Of a DNA stretch of 41,482 nt, positions 1 to 7,549 are shown in pieces (position 1 is the stretch's first letter; each line of letters starts with the position of its first letter). The notes beneath the pieces are model-generated. The model worked only from the letters and a program-made list of their open reading frames with translations, did no database searches and was not told where the DNA came from. The DNA comes from Peribacillus huizhouensis (lineage in GTDB: Bacteria > Bacillota > Bacilli > Bacillales > DSM-1321). The stretch is taken from assembly GCF_014138605.1 (NCBI RefSeq), contig NZ_JACJHX010000024.1, positions 1-41,482 on the forward strand. The letters run 5' to 3'. A program made the translations under genes and the position numbers.

Positions 1-92
<92 letters not shown>

Positions 93-104
93 AATATTCA
101 TAAT

Positions 105-180
105 GGAGGATTAGCTCAGCTGGGAGAGCATCTGCCTTACAAGCAGAGGGTCGGCGGTTCGATCCCGTCATCCTCCACCA
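105..180 (+). tRNA. tRNA-Val (UAC)
   Basis: A 76-nt cloverleaf with encoded CCA. Anticodon loop CTTACAA gives anticodon UAC. It is the first of 21 tRNAs in the cluster. Confidence 0.97.
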
Positions 181-191
181 TTACCTACAGT

Positions 192-267
<76 letters not shown>

Positions 268-296
268 GTTTCATTTACAGATTATTTGAGTAAGAC

Positions 297-372
297 GAGC
301 CATTAGCTCAGTTGGTAGAGCATCTGACTTTTAATCAGAGGGTCGCAGGTTCGAATCCTGCATGGCTCACCA
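297..372 (+). tRNA. tRNA-Lys (UUU)
   Basis: A 76-nt cloverleaf with encoded CCA. Anticodon loop CTTTTAA gives UUU. Confidence 0.97.
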
Positions 373-384
373 TTATATAATATT

Positions 385-466
385 GCGGGTGTGGCGGAAT
401 TGGCAGACGCACCAGACTTAGGATCTGGCGCCGCGAGGCGTGGGGGTTCAAGTCCCTTCACCCGCA
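385..466 (+). tRNA. tRNA-Leu (UAG)
   Basis: A class II tRNA with a long variable arm. Anticodon loop CTTAGGA gives UAG. The discriminator A is followed by CTT, so CCA is not encoded and must be added enzymatically. Confidence 0.95.
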
Positions 467-475
467 CTTTATCAT

Positions 476-550
476 GCGGAAGTAGTTCAGTGGTAGAATA
501 CAACCTTGCCAAGGTTGGGGTCGCGGGTTCGAATCCCGTCTTCCGCTCCA
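476..550 (+). tRNA. tRNA-Gly (GCC)
   Basis: A 75-nt cloverleaf with encoded CCA. The anticodon is GCC. Confidence 0.96.
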
Positions 551-562
551 CTTTTCGTATGT

Positions 563-651
563 GCCGGGGTGGCGGAACTGGCAGACGCACAGGACTTAAA
601 ATCCTGCGGTAGGTGACTACCGTACCGGTTCGATTCCGGTCCTCGGCACCA
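563..651 (+). tRNA. tRNA-Leu (UAA)
   Basis: An 89-nt class II tRNA with a long variable arm and encoded CCA. Anticodon loop CTTAAAA gives UAA. Confidence 0.96.
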
Positions 652-665
652 TTTTAAATATATAT

Positions 666-742
<77 letters not shown>

Positions 743-750
743 TATATATA

Positions 751-827
751 CGGGAAGTAGCTCAGCTTGGTAGAGCACTTGGTTTGGGACCAAGGGGTCG
801 CAGGTTCGAATCCTGTCTTCCCGACCA
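751..827 (+). tRNA. tRNA-Pro (UGG)
   Basis: A 77-nt cloverleaf with encoded CCA. Anticodon loop TTTGGGA gives UGG. Confidence 0.96.
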
Positions 828-849
828 TGTATATCCAATCAATTGTTAT

Positions 850-925
850 GGGGCCTTAGCTCAGCTGGGAGAGCGCCTGCCTTGCACGCAGGAGGTCAGC
901 GGTTCGATCCCGCTAGGCTCCACCA
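850..925 (+). tRNA. tRNA-Ala (UGC)
   Basis: A 76-nt cloverleaf with encoded CCA. Anticodon loop CTTGCAC gives UGC. Confidence 0.96.
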
Positions 926-948
926 TTTCTTCAAACTTATATTATTTT

Positions 949-1025
949 GGCGGTGTAGCTCAGCTGGCTAGAGCATTCGGTTCATACCCGAAAGGTCGTG
1001 GGTTCGACTCCCTCCGCCGCTACCA
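949..1025 (+). tRNA. tRNA-Met (CAU), elongator
   Basis: A 77-nt cloverleaf with encoded CCA. Anticodon loop TTCATAC gives CAU. The acceptor stem is paired throughout (a G-U at the first pair) and the initiator-specific features are absent, so this is the elongator. Confidence 0.92.
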
Positions 1026-1033
1026 AAATATAA

Positions 1034-1110
1034 GGACCTTTAGCTCAGCTGGTTAGAGCAGACGGCTCATAACCGTCCGGTCGTAGGTTCGAGTCCTACA
1101 AGGTCCACCA
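1034..1110 (+). tRNA. tRNA-Ile2 (CAU, lysidine-modified type)
   Basis: A 77-nt cloverleaf with encoded CCA and a CAU anticodon. The body starting GGACCTTTAGCTCAGC matches the minor isoleucine tRNA whose C34 is converted to lysidine by TilS, so it reads AUA rather than AUG. The amino acid identity is inferred from family resemblance. Confidence 0.85.
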
Positions 1111-1122
1111 TATAATGTTATT

Positions 1123-1215
1123 GGAGGTATACCCAAGTCCGGCTGAAGGGATCGGTCTTGAAAACCGACAGGGGAGTCAAATCCCGCGGGGGTTCGAATC
1201 CCTCTACCTCCTCCA
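1123..1215 (+). tRNA. tRNA-Ser (UGA)
   Basis: A 93-nt class II tRNA with a long variable arm and encoded CCA. Anticodon loop CTTGAAA gives UGA. Confidence 0.96.
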
Positions 1216-1248
1216 TTTTTTTAAAACAAATTACATCATTTCTATTAT

Positions 1249-1322
<74 letters not shown>

Positions 1323-1325
1323 TCT

Positions 1326-1402
1326 GGTCCGGTAGTTCAGTTGGTTAGAATGCCTGCCTGTCACGCAGGAGGTCGCGGGTTCGAGTCCCGTCCGGACCGC
1401 CA
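1326..1402 (+). tRNA. tRNA-Asp (GUC)
   Basis: A 77-nt cloverleaf with encoded CCA. Anticodon loop CTGTCAC gives GUC. Confidence 0.96.
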
Positions 1403-1441
1403 TTTTTATTAAATAGTTAAGTTTGCTTTTGAAAGTTGATT

Positions 1442-1467
1442 GGCTCAGTAGCTCAGTCGGTAGAGCA
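1442..1467 (+). pseudogene. Duplicated 5' fragment of tRNA-Phe (26 nt)
   Basis: These 26 nt (acceptor 5' strand, D-arm and the first base after it) are identical to 1587-1612 in the intact tRNA-Phe downstream. After position 1467 the similarity stops: there is no anticodon arm, T-arm or 3' acceptor strand. It cannot be a working tRNA. With the intact copy it forms a 26-bp direct repeat, 145 bp apart start to start. Confidence 0.9.
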
Positions 1468-1586
1468 CGTTGAATAAGCTTCTCAGAAAAGCTGCAGCGT
1501 ACCCATCGAGTTGCTACTTGAATAATCCTCCTGAGATGGGGATGAAGGACAACGCTAATTTTTATTTAGGGTGTCAAATATAATAC
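1468..1586 (+). ncRNA. Foldable spacer insert in the tRNA cluster, possible small RNA
   Basis: About 119 nt between the tRNA-Phe fragment and intact tRNA-Phe, far longer than the other spacers. It can form an outer helix CGTTG (1468-1472) with CAACG (1550-1554), enclosing a hairpin AGCTT/AAGCT (1477-1481/1489-1493) and a hairpin CCCATC/GATGGG (1502-1507/1535-1540). The large loop of the second hairpin contains AATCCTCCT, complementary to a Shine-Dalgarno sequence. It lies within a tRNA transcript and so would be co-transcribed. The AUCCU in the loop recalls the Bacillaceae-1 RNA motif, reported near rRNA operons, but I cannot confirm a match. It could also be the scar of an insertion. Confidence 0.45.
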
Positions 1587-1659
1587 GGCTCAGTAGCTCA
1601 GTCGGTAGAGCAAAGGACTGAAAATCCTTGTGTCGGCGGTTCGATTCCGTCCTGAGCCA
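1587..1659 (+). tRNA. tRNA-Phe (GAA)
   Basis: A 73-nt cloverleaf with anticodon loop CTGAAAA, giving GAA. The discriminator A is followed by CCT, so only part of CCA is encoded. Its first 26 nt are repeated upstream at 1442. Confidence 0.95.
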
Positions 1660-1684
1660 CCTTTATTGTGTAAGATTTTATTAT

Positions 1685-1761
1685 GGCGATTGTGGCGAAG
1701 TGGTTAACGCACCTGATTGTGGTTCAGGCATTCGTGGGTTCGATTCCCATCAGTCGCCCCA
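1685..1761 (+). tRNA. tRNA-His (GUG)
   Basis: The anticodon is GUG. The coordinates include the extra G at -1 (1685), which pairs with discriminator C73, as usual for tRNA-His. CCA is encoded. Confidence 0.95.
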
Positions 1762-1766
1762 TTTAC

Positions 1767-1840
1767 GCGGGTGTAGTTTAGTGGTAAAACCTCAGCCTTC
1801 CAAGCTGATGATGAGGGTTCGATTCCCTTCACCCGCTCCA
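1767..1840 (+). tRNA. tRNA-Gly (UCC)
   Basis: A 74-nt cloverleaf with encoded CCA. Anticodon loop CTTCCAA gives UCC. Confidence 0.95.
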
Positions 1841-1844
1841 AAAT

Positions 1845-1921
<77 letters not shown>

Positions 1922-1939
1922 TAATCCTATATTTTTTGT

Positions 1940-2014
1940 TCCGCAGTAGCTCAGTGGTAGAGCATTCGGCTGTTAACCGAACGGTCGTAGGTTCGAGTCC
2001 TACCTGCGGAGCCA
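1940..2014 (+). tRNA. tRNA-Asn (GUU)
   Basis: A 75-nt cloverleaf with encoded CCA. The anticodon is GUU. Confidence 0.96.
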
Positions 2015-2017
2015 TAT

Positions 2018-2108
2018 GGGGAAGTACTCAAGAGGCTGAAGAGGCGCCCCTGCTAAGGGTGTAGGTCGGGTAACCGGCGCGAGGGTTCAAATCCCTCCTT
2101 CTCCGCCA
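2018..2108 (+). tRNA. tRNA-Ser (GCU)
   Basis: A 91-nt class II tRNA with a long variable arm and encoded CCA. Anticodon loop CTGCTAA gives GCU. Confidence 0.95.
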
Positions 2109-2111
2109 TTT

Positions 2112-2183
2112 GGCCCCTTGGTCAAGCGGTTAAGACACCGCCCTTTCACGGCGGTAACACGGGTTCGAATCCCGTAGGGGTCA
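2112..2183 (+). tRNA. tRNA-Glu (UUC)
   Basis: A 72-nt cloverleaf with anticodon UUC. The discriminator A is followed by TAT, so CCA is not encoded. It is the last tRNA of the cluster. Confidence 0.95.
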
Positions 2184-2193
2184 TATAGAAAAT

Positions 2194-2222
2194 GTGCATA
2201 CATCTAAGTATGCATCTTTTTT
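2194..2222 (+). terminator. Intrinsic terminator of the rRNA-tRNA operon
   Basis: A 7-bp stem TGCATAC/GTATGCA with a 6-nt loop is followed by a T-run (2217-2222), 11 nt after tRNA-Glu. Confidence 0.9.
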
Positions 2223-2279
2223 ATTTGATTTTATAAGTGAATTTATAACAGTTTTGAGATTTTCTACGATTAGCACATT

Positions 2280-2945
2280 TTATAGCTTTTTGTTATTTGG
2301 ATAAGCTTTTCTGTTCTTTACTTCTACATCATTTCCTACATATGCTTCATATTCTTCTGTAAAGCCTTCTGTTTCGTCTTCATTATCAAAAAGAGTATCA
2401 TAACTCTCATGATCGCCACTATAGTCAGAAGGGGTCTCTGAGGTTCCAAAACGGGCAACCTCACGAAAGCTATCTTCTTTGTCAGTGATTTCATTATCAG
2501 TACGACGATTTTCGAAATGGTTTCCTAAAGATGGGATAAGTACATCTTCTTCTACAGGCCGTGCTTGAATAGTGTTTTGTGTTTGAGAGTGCTCTAAGCA
2601 ATATAGAGTGGCTGGGACTGCCTCGAGTCGTTTTATAGAAATGGTTTTACCACAGACTTTACAATGGCCATATTTACCTTCATTTATAGCTTGAAGGGCT
2701 ATATTAATTTTCTCAATCTCGGATTTAGCATGATCATTCAATGCCATAATTCTTTCTTTGTCAAAAAGTTCAGTACCCATATCGGCTGGGTGGTTATCGT
2801 AAGAAGATAATTCGTCTACGAATTCTTTTTGACCTACTTTTACTAAGGTTTCTTCATCACTTTGAATTTGGTCTTGGAGATGTTCTTTTTCCATGAGTAA
2901 TCTATCTTTTAAATTTTGAATTTGCTTTTTAGCAGCCATTTCCAT
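2280..2945 (-). CDS. yteA: YteA-like protein of the DksA/TraR zinc finger family
   Basis: A 221-aa cytoplasmic protein related to YteA of B. subtilis and the DksA/TraR family, which binds RNA polymerase in proteobacteria; the role in Bacillus is not established. An N-terminal helical, coiled-coil-prone region (about 1-90) carries the motif SSYDNHPADMGTELFDKE at 47-64. A zinc-finger-like unit C95-x2-C98-x17-C116-x2-H119 follows, with His where DksA usually has the fourth Cys. The C-terminal 90 residues are acidic and probably disordered. The reading frame is open 57 codons further upstream into a palindromic repeat, but AAGGAGTG lies just before ATG 2945 (a second ATG at 2939 is also possible), so I start here. 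It reads towards the tRNA cluster. Confidence 0.85.
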   Translation of the reverse strand: MEMAAKKQIQNLKDRLLMEKEHLQDQIQSDEETLVKVGQKEFVDELSSYDNHPADMGTELFDKERIMALNDHAKSEIEKINIALQAINEGKYGHCKVCGKTISIKRLEAVPATLYCLEHSQTQNTIQARPVEEDVLIPSLGNHFENRRTDNEITDKEDSFREVARFGTSETPSDYSGDHESYDTLFDNEDETEGFTEEYEAYVGNDVEVKNRKAYPNNKKL

Positions 2946-3075
2946 TTCACTCCTTGGGCGATTTGTTTTGGACGTATTTGTACAATACCCTATTGGCGGT
3001 GGTAGAAACATTTTAGGGGCATGAAGAATGAGGATGTAAAGGTTTCTTTTCTTTTTTTCTAAGGGCATTAAGAGC

Positions 3076-3204
3076 AAAAAGAGGATGTCCCAAAAGCAAA
3101 GGGTCAGATCCCGCAATAACTAAATACAGTATAGAATAAGTGTATTAAACACTAAATACTGATTTAGAGTGCGAGGTCAGATCCTTTTGGGACATCCTCT
3201 TTTT
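3076..3204. repeat. Long palindromic element, bidirectional terminator (repeat family A)
   Basis: Outer arms GAGGATGTCCCAAAAG (3081-3096) and its perfect complement (3184-3199) extend with A/T-runs on both sides, giving a stem of about 21 bp. The interior holds GGGTCAGATCCCGC (3101-3114) and an imperfectly complementary GTGCGAGGTCAGATCC near 3169-3184. T-runs on both strands allow it to end menA transcription on the minus strand. A related interior occurs at 14630-14731 and 18322-18396, and related outer arms at 12464-12498. Confidence 0.85.
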
Positions 3205-3206
3205 TA

Positions 3207-4136
3207 TTAAGCAAAATAGCTAATCAATAATCCTATAGATAGAAGTAAACCGAAAATTGTGTTTGTTTGAGCAGTTGCTTTCATAGCAGGCATCATTTCA
3301 ATCGGAACAGTTTTCCCAATAAAGCCTTTTGTTGCTTTTACCGCTTTAGGTATACTTAGTAGAATTAGTAGAATCCACGGTGTAATGATACCGAGTGCAA
3401 CGATAAGAATAACCCATAGGTATGAAATGGCGAACATAATCGCCATAAAGCGCACACTTTTTTCACGTCCTAGTAAAATCGGTAATGTACGTCGGCCATT
3501 TGCTTTATCACCATCGTGGTCACGTATGTTATTAGCCATATTAATTAAGCCAACTAGAATAAGACTAGGGATTGCTACAAATGAAACTTCACTTGTCACA
3601 TGTCCTGTTTGGATGAAGTAAGCAATTAGTATAATGACGTAGCCCATGAAAAATCCAGAAAAGAGTTCGCCAAATGGTGTAGATGAAATAGGAATAGGCC
3701 CTCCTGTATATACATATCCGATGAGCATGCAGATTAAGCCGATTACTGCAAGCCACCAGGAAGAAGCAGCACAGATATATAGACCAAGTAAAAGAGAGAT
3801 TGCATAAAAACTAAGTGCCAAATTCATAATTAACTTGGGCGTCATTCCATGGCGGACGATTCCACCACCAATGCCAACTGATTCAGCAGTATCTAGTCCA
3901 CGTTTATAGTCATAGTATTCATTAAATAAATTAGTAGCTGCTTGTATTAATAGGCTAGCGATTAGCATTGCAGCAAATAGTAGCCAGTTCACTTCCTCTG
4001 CTACTAAAGCGAGCAAGGTACCAATTAATACGGGGACAAACGCTGCAGTCAACGTATGTGGGCGAATCAGCTCCCACCAGATCTTCCAGCTGTGTTTTTC
4101 TTGTTTAGGTGAAACAGAATTAGATTGTATAGACAT
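3207..4136 (-). CDS. menA: 1,4-dihydroxy-2-naphthoate polyprenyltransferase MenA
   Basis: A 309-aa integral membrane UbiA-family prenyltransferase. It joins the polyprenyl tail to 1,4-dihydroxy-2-naphthoate with loss of the carboxyl group, giving demethylmenaquinone. Two Asp-rich motifs that bind Mg-prenyl diphosphate are visible: NLFNEYYDYKRGLD near residues 70-83 and NNIRDHDGDKANGRR near 200-215. About eight to nine hydrophobic helices cover the rest, and the length is normal. The start ATG follows AGAGGAGAAG at good spacing. It is divergent from menF across 265 bp, so both halves of the menaquinone pathway sit together; to my recollection menA is unlinked in B. subtilis 168. It ends 3 bp from the palindromic terminator. 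Confidence 0.95.
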   Translation of the reverse strand: MSIQSNSVSPKQEKHSWKIWWELIRPHTLTAAFVPVLIGTLLALVAEEVNWLLFAAMLIASLLIQAATNLFNEYYDYKRGLDTAESVGIGGGIVRHGMTPKLIMNLALSFYAISLLLGLYICAASSWWLAVIGLICMLIGYVYTGGPIPISSTPFGELFSGFFMGYVIILIAYFIQTGHVTSEVSFVAIPSLILVGLINMANNIRDHDGDKANGRRTLPILLGREKSVRFMAIMFAISYLWVILIVALGIITPWILLILLSIPKAVKATKGFIGKTVPIEMMPAMKATAQTNTIFGLLLSIGLLISYFA

Positions 4137-4322
4137 TTCTCTTCTCCTCTAAAGTTAGCTTGCATATGTGATCACAAATGAAATATTGGTACAGAATAAG
4201 TGTAGGAAAACAAATTAAGAGTGTCAATGTCTATTTGTGATTTTCTTAACAACTATGTTAGTAAAGAGAATATATTAATAAGGAAATAAGTTGTCAAAAA
4301 AGGTGGATAAAGACCGCAATAA

Positions 4323-4352
4323 TTGACATTGAGTCGAAATGAGGTGTATCTT
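4323..4352 (+). promoter_or_regulatory. Candidate SigA promoter for the menFDHBEC operon
   Basis: TTGACA at 4323-4328 and TATCTT at 4347-4352 are separated by 18 bp, about 50 nt before the menF start. The -35 is perfect and the -10 is moderate. Confidence 0.5.
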
Positions 4353-4401
4353 TAAATAGGTTTGTATGCTTTTAAAATGTTGACATTAAGGGGGATTTTT
4401 T

Positions 4402-5811
4402 TTGGCTATCTCACATGAAACTGAATGGTTTTATGGACTTCAGCAAGCTGTGCAAAAAGCGAAACAGCTAAAGCAAAAAGTCTTGTTCAGTGTAGTAAGG
4501 AAAATCGATGATATAGACCCCCTTTCATTTTATCAAGCTGGAAGAGAACGGTATGTAGGAGAACGCTTTTACTGGCAAGATCCTGAAAAAGAACTGATCA
4601 TTGCTGGTTTAGGTATAGTGGAAAAAATCCAAGTTAAAGCGGATGCTAACAGAGTGAGGAAGATTGAAGCAAGCTGGACTGAGCTTCAGAAAAATGCTGT
4701 TAAAGCAGGTGTTTCCGGAGTAGTAGGTACAGGTCCGTTAGTGTTTGGTGGATATTCATTTGATTACAATAAAACGGATTCCCTGCTTTGGGATCAATTT
4801 GGTGATAGTTTATTTTATATTCCTGCCTTCATGTTATCCATTGTGAAGGGACAAGCATATTTAACGACCAATATTGTTTGCACATCGGAAGATCAAGCAA
4901 ACCTCTTCAAAGATCTGATAAATGAACGGGAAAATGATATTAGAAATCGTTTGACAAATGTAACTGTAAGCGAAAATGAGACTTTGGAACAAATCGAGGA
5001 TGACCCTGAGGGTTGGAAGAAGATTGTTGCAGAGGCCGTTTCACATATGAAACATTCAGAGTTGGATAAAGTTGTTCTAGCGAGAGAATTGCGGCTTGTG
5101 TTTAAGGAACGAATTGAAACTGTAGCTGTTCTTTCACGGCTTCTAAAGGAACAAACAAGGAGCTTTATTTTTTGTCTAGAATCTGCTGGGGATTGTTTTA
5201 TTGGAGCGACCCCTGAGCGCCTCGTTAAAAAACATGGTGATGAATTGTTCTCCGTGTGTCTTGCAGGCTCAATTGCTCGTGGCAAAGATGTAAGAAAAGA
5301 TAAGCAGTTGGAACAAGAGCTACTGCATGATCAAAAAAACCTACTTGAACATCAATATGTCGTTTCAATGATTAAAGATGCACTAAGTTCGGTTTGTACA
5401 AAGCTTGAAGTACCTAAAGAGCCGACTGTTATGAAAAATAGACATATTCAGCATTTGTATACACCAGTGAGTGGAGAATGCGATGCGAATGTGTCTATTT
5501 TCGACGTAATAGGCAAACTCCACCCAACCCCTGCAATGGGAGGTTTGCCAACGGAAAATGCAGTTGCATGGATTCGTGATAACGAACAACTGGAGCGTGG
5601 CTTTTATGCATCACCAATTGGCTGGTGTGATTCTTATGGGAATGGCGAGTTTGCAGTGGGGATTCGATCAGCGCTCATTCAAGGTAATGAAGCTTCATTA
5701 TTTGCTGGCTGTGGGGTGTTAGAAGATTCGACCCCTGAAAGTGAATACGAAGAAACAGCAATTAAATTTAATCCGATGTTAAGTGCTTTAGGAGGGAATC
5801 TTCATGAATGA
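4402..5811 (+). CDS. menF: Isochorismate synthase MenF
   Basis: A 469-aa cytoplasmic enzyme that converts chorismate to isochorismate, the first committed step to menaquinone. The C-terminal chorismate-binding domain (about 200-465) carries LDKVVLAREL with the likely general base K223, FIGATPERL (267-275), HPTPAMGG (374-381), FYASPIGW (401-408) and GCGVLEDSTPESEYEET, which supplies Mg ligands. The length suits the family. The start is TTG 4402, preceded at 8 nt by AAGGGGG; no better ATG exists upstream. It overlaps menD by 8 nt, indicating translational coupling. The homologue DhbC/EntC is excluded by the men context, not by sequence alone. Confidence 0.95.
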   Translation: MAISHETEWFYGLQQAVQKAKQLKQKVLFSVVRKIDDIDPLSFYQAGRERYVGERFYWQDPEKELIIAGLGIVEKIQVKADANRVRKIEASWTELQKNAVKAGVSGVVGTGPLVFGGYSFDYNKTDSLLWDQFGDSLFYIPAFMLSIVKGQAYLTTNIVCTSEDQANLFKDLINERENDIRNRLTNVTVSENETLEQIEDDPEGWKKIVAEAVSHMKHSELDKVVLARELRLVFKERIETVAVLSRLLKEQTRSFIFCLESAGDCFIGATPERLVKKHGDELFSVCLAGSIARGKDVRKDKQLEQELLHDQKNLLEHQYVVSMIKDALSSVCTKLEVPKEPTVMKNRHIQHLYTPVSGECDANVSIFDVIGKLHPTPAMGGLPTENAVAWIRDNEQLERGFYASPIGWCDSYGNGEFAVGIRSALIQGNEASLFAGCGVLEDSTPESEYEETAIKFNPMLSALGGNLHE

Positions 5812-7549
5812 TCGTGATACGTTAACTGCGTATGTGGCGGCTTTTGTCGATGAATTAGCTCGAAATCAAATAAATGACGTAGTGGTTAGTCCAGGATCGC
5901 GTTCTACACCCTTGGCTTTGCTATTGGCAGAGCATCCAGAGATAAAGATTCATATTAATGTGGATGAACGCTCTGCTGCCTTTTTTGCGTTAGGGCTTGC
6001 AAAAGCAATGAAGAAACCGGTGGCTATGCTTTGTACATCAGGTACAGCAACGGCAAATTATTATCCTGCAATAGTAGAAGCATTCTACTCTCGGGTTCCA
6101 CTGATAGTCTTAACGGCTGATAGACCACATGAACTACGTGATGTCGGTGCACCGCAGACAATTAATCAAATCGGGATGTATGGTAATCATGTGAAATGGT
6201 TTGTTGAGATGGCGCTTCCCGAAAGCAGCATGAGTATGATACGGTATGCGCGAACGATTTGTGCAAGAGCTGTAGCGACTGCTGCTAATGAGCCAGCAGG
6301 TCCGGTTCATCTAAATTTCCCTCTGCGAGAACCGCTTATTCCGAATTTGGCAGAAGCGGAAAAGTACCGTCAGGAGAAACAAGCTACTGTAGCGATTGAA
6401 CCTGGTGCGTTAACATTATCGACGAACCAATTGGCTGCGATAGCTAAAGAGATTGGGCAAGCTAAAAGAGGGCTGATTATATGTGGAGACCTGAAGAATA
6501 ATGGCATGAAAGAGGCCGTAACAGAGCTTGGCGAAACACTAGGATTTCCTATTCTTGCCGATCCACTCTCACAGTTGCGAAGCGGTCAACATTCTTTTTC
6601 GAACGTGATAGACTGCTATGATACTTTTTTACGCGATGAGCAAGTGATAGAGGCATTTCATCCAGATGTCATCCTCCGCTTTGGAGCGATGCCAGTGTCG
6701 AAACCTTTGCTCCTTTGGTTAAAAAAACAACAAGCTCAGTATTTTGTCATTGATGGTGGAGCAGGTTTTCGGGACCCAAGTGGCCTTGCAACGCATATGG
6801 TCTACTCGGAAGAAGAAAAATTTTGCCGAGATCTTGTCGAACGACTTCATAAAAATCTTGATCAAGGCTGGTTGCAACGCTGGGTTAAGGTTAATGAAGC
6901 GACAAAACATGCACTCCGAAGCATAGCTAATGAAGAAGAGTTGGATGAAGGGAAGCTATTTTATCATTTAAACGAGCTTATGCCGGAGCATTCTCATTTA
7001 TTTGTCGGAAACAGTATGCCTATCCGAGATTTGGACACGTTTTTCTTTTCAAATAATAAAAACGTAGAAATCTATGCTAATCGTGGTGCAAACGGTATTG
7101 ATGGAATCGTTTCGACCGCTCTTGGTGTGAGTACGGTTAAAGAAAAGACCGTACTTGTGATAGGTGATTTAAGCTTTTTCCACGATATGAATGGTTTGCT
7201 TGCTGGAAAGCTTCAAGGACAAAATTTGACCATTTTGGTGATTAATAATGATGGGGGCGGAATCTTCTCTTTCTTATCGCAAGCATCAGAAAAAGAATAT
7301 TTCGAAGTATTATTCGGTACTCCACATGGACTTGATTTTTCACATTCAGCCCAACTTTATAATGCAACATATCAAAAGATCCAGAATTGGGATGAATTTA
7401 GCGAGGTCTTTACAGCGTCATTTTCAATACCTGGATTAAAAATCATTGAGATTCCGACAAATCGCGAGTCGAATGTTCTAAAGCATCGTAATTTGTGGAG
7501 TTTTGTTTCCCGGGAAATAGCAGATGCATTAATCGGGGAAATACAGTGA
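5804..7549 (+). CDS. menD: SEPHCHC synthase MenD (thiamine diphosphate enzyme)
   Basis: A 581-aa enzyme. It decarboxylates 2-oxoglutarate and adds the unit to isochorismate, giving 2-succinyl-5-enolpyruvyl-6-hydroxy-3-cyclohexene-1-carboxylate. The N-terminal PYR domain has VVSPGSRSTPLA and DERSAAF with the conserved Glu55 that activates ThDP. The C-terminal PP domain has GNSMPIRD, NRGANGIDG and the ThDP/Mg motif GDLSFFHDMNGL followed by INNDGGGIF (about residues 455-485). The length is usual. The start ATG lies inside the menF stop region (ATGAATGA), with GGAGGG about 8 nt upstream. The end overlaps menH by 4 nt. Confidence 0.96.
   Translation: MNDRDTLTAYVAAFVDELARNQINDVVVSPGSRSTPLALLLAEHPEIKIHINVDERSAAFFALGLAKAMKKPVAMLCTSGTATANYYPAIVEAFYSRVPLIVLTADRPHELRDVGAPQTINQIGMYGNHVKWFVEMALPESSMSMIRYARTICARAVATAANEPAGPVHLNFPLREPLIPNLAEAEKYRQEKQATVAIEPGALTLSTNQLAAIAKEIGQAKRGLIICGDLKNNGMKEAVTELGETLGFPILADPLSQLRSGQHSFSNVIDCYDTFLRDEQVIEAFHPDVILRFGAMPVSKPLLLWLKKQQAQYFVIDGGAGFRDPSGLATHMVYSEEEKFCRDLVERLHKNLDQGWLQRWVKVNEATKHALRSIANEEELDEGKLFYHLNELMPEHSHLFVGNSMPIRDLDTFFFSNNKNVEIYANRGANGIDGIVSTALGVSTVKEKTVLVIGDLSFFHDMNGLLAGKLQGQNLTILVINNDGGGIFSFLSQASEKEYFEVLFGTPHGLDFSHSAQLYNATYQKIQNWDEFSEVFTASFSIPGLKIIEIPTNRESNVLKHRNLWSFVSREIADALIGEIQ

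Noticed and set aside
2946..3116. 57-codon N-terminal extension of yteA
   Set aside because: It reads through the palindromic element and has no ribosome binding site, whereas a good one stands before 2945.
4893..5589. Antisense frames inside menF
   Set aside because: They have no ribosome binding site or family resemblance and are opposite to a strongly conserved gene.
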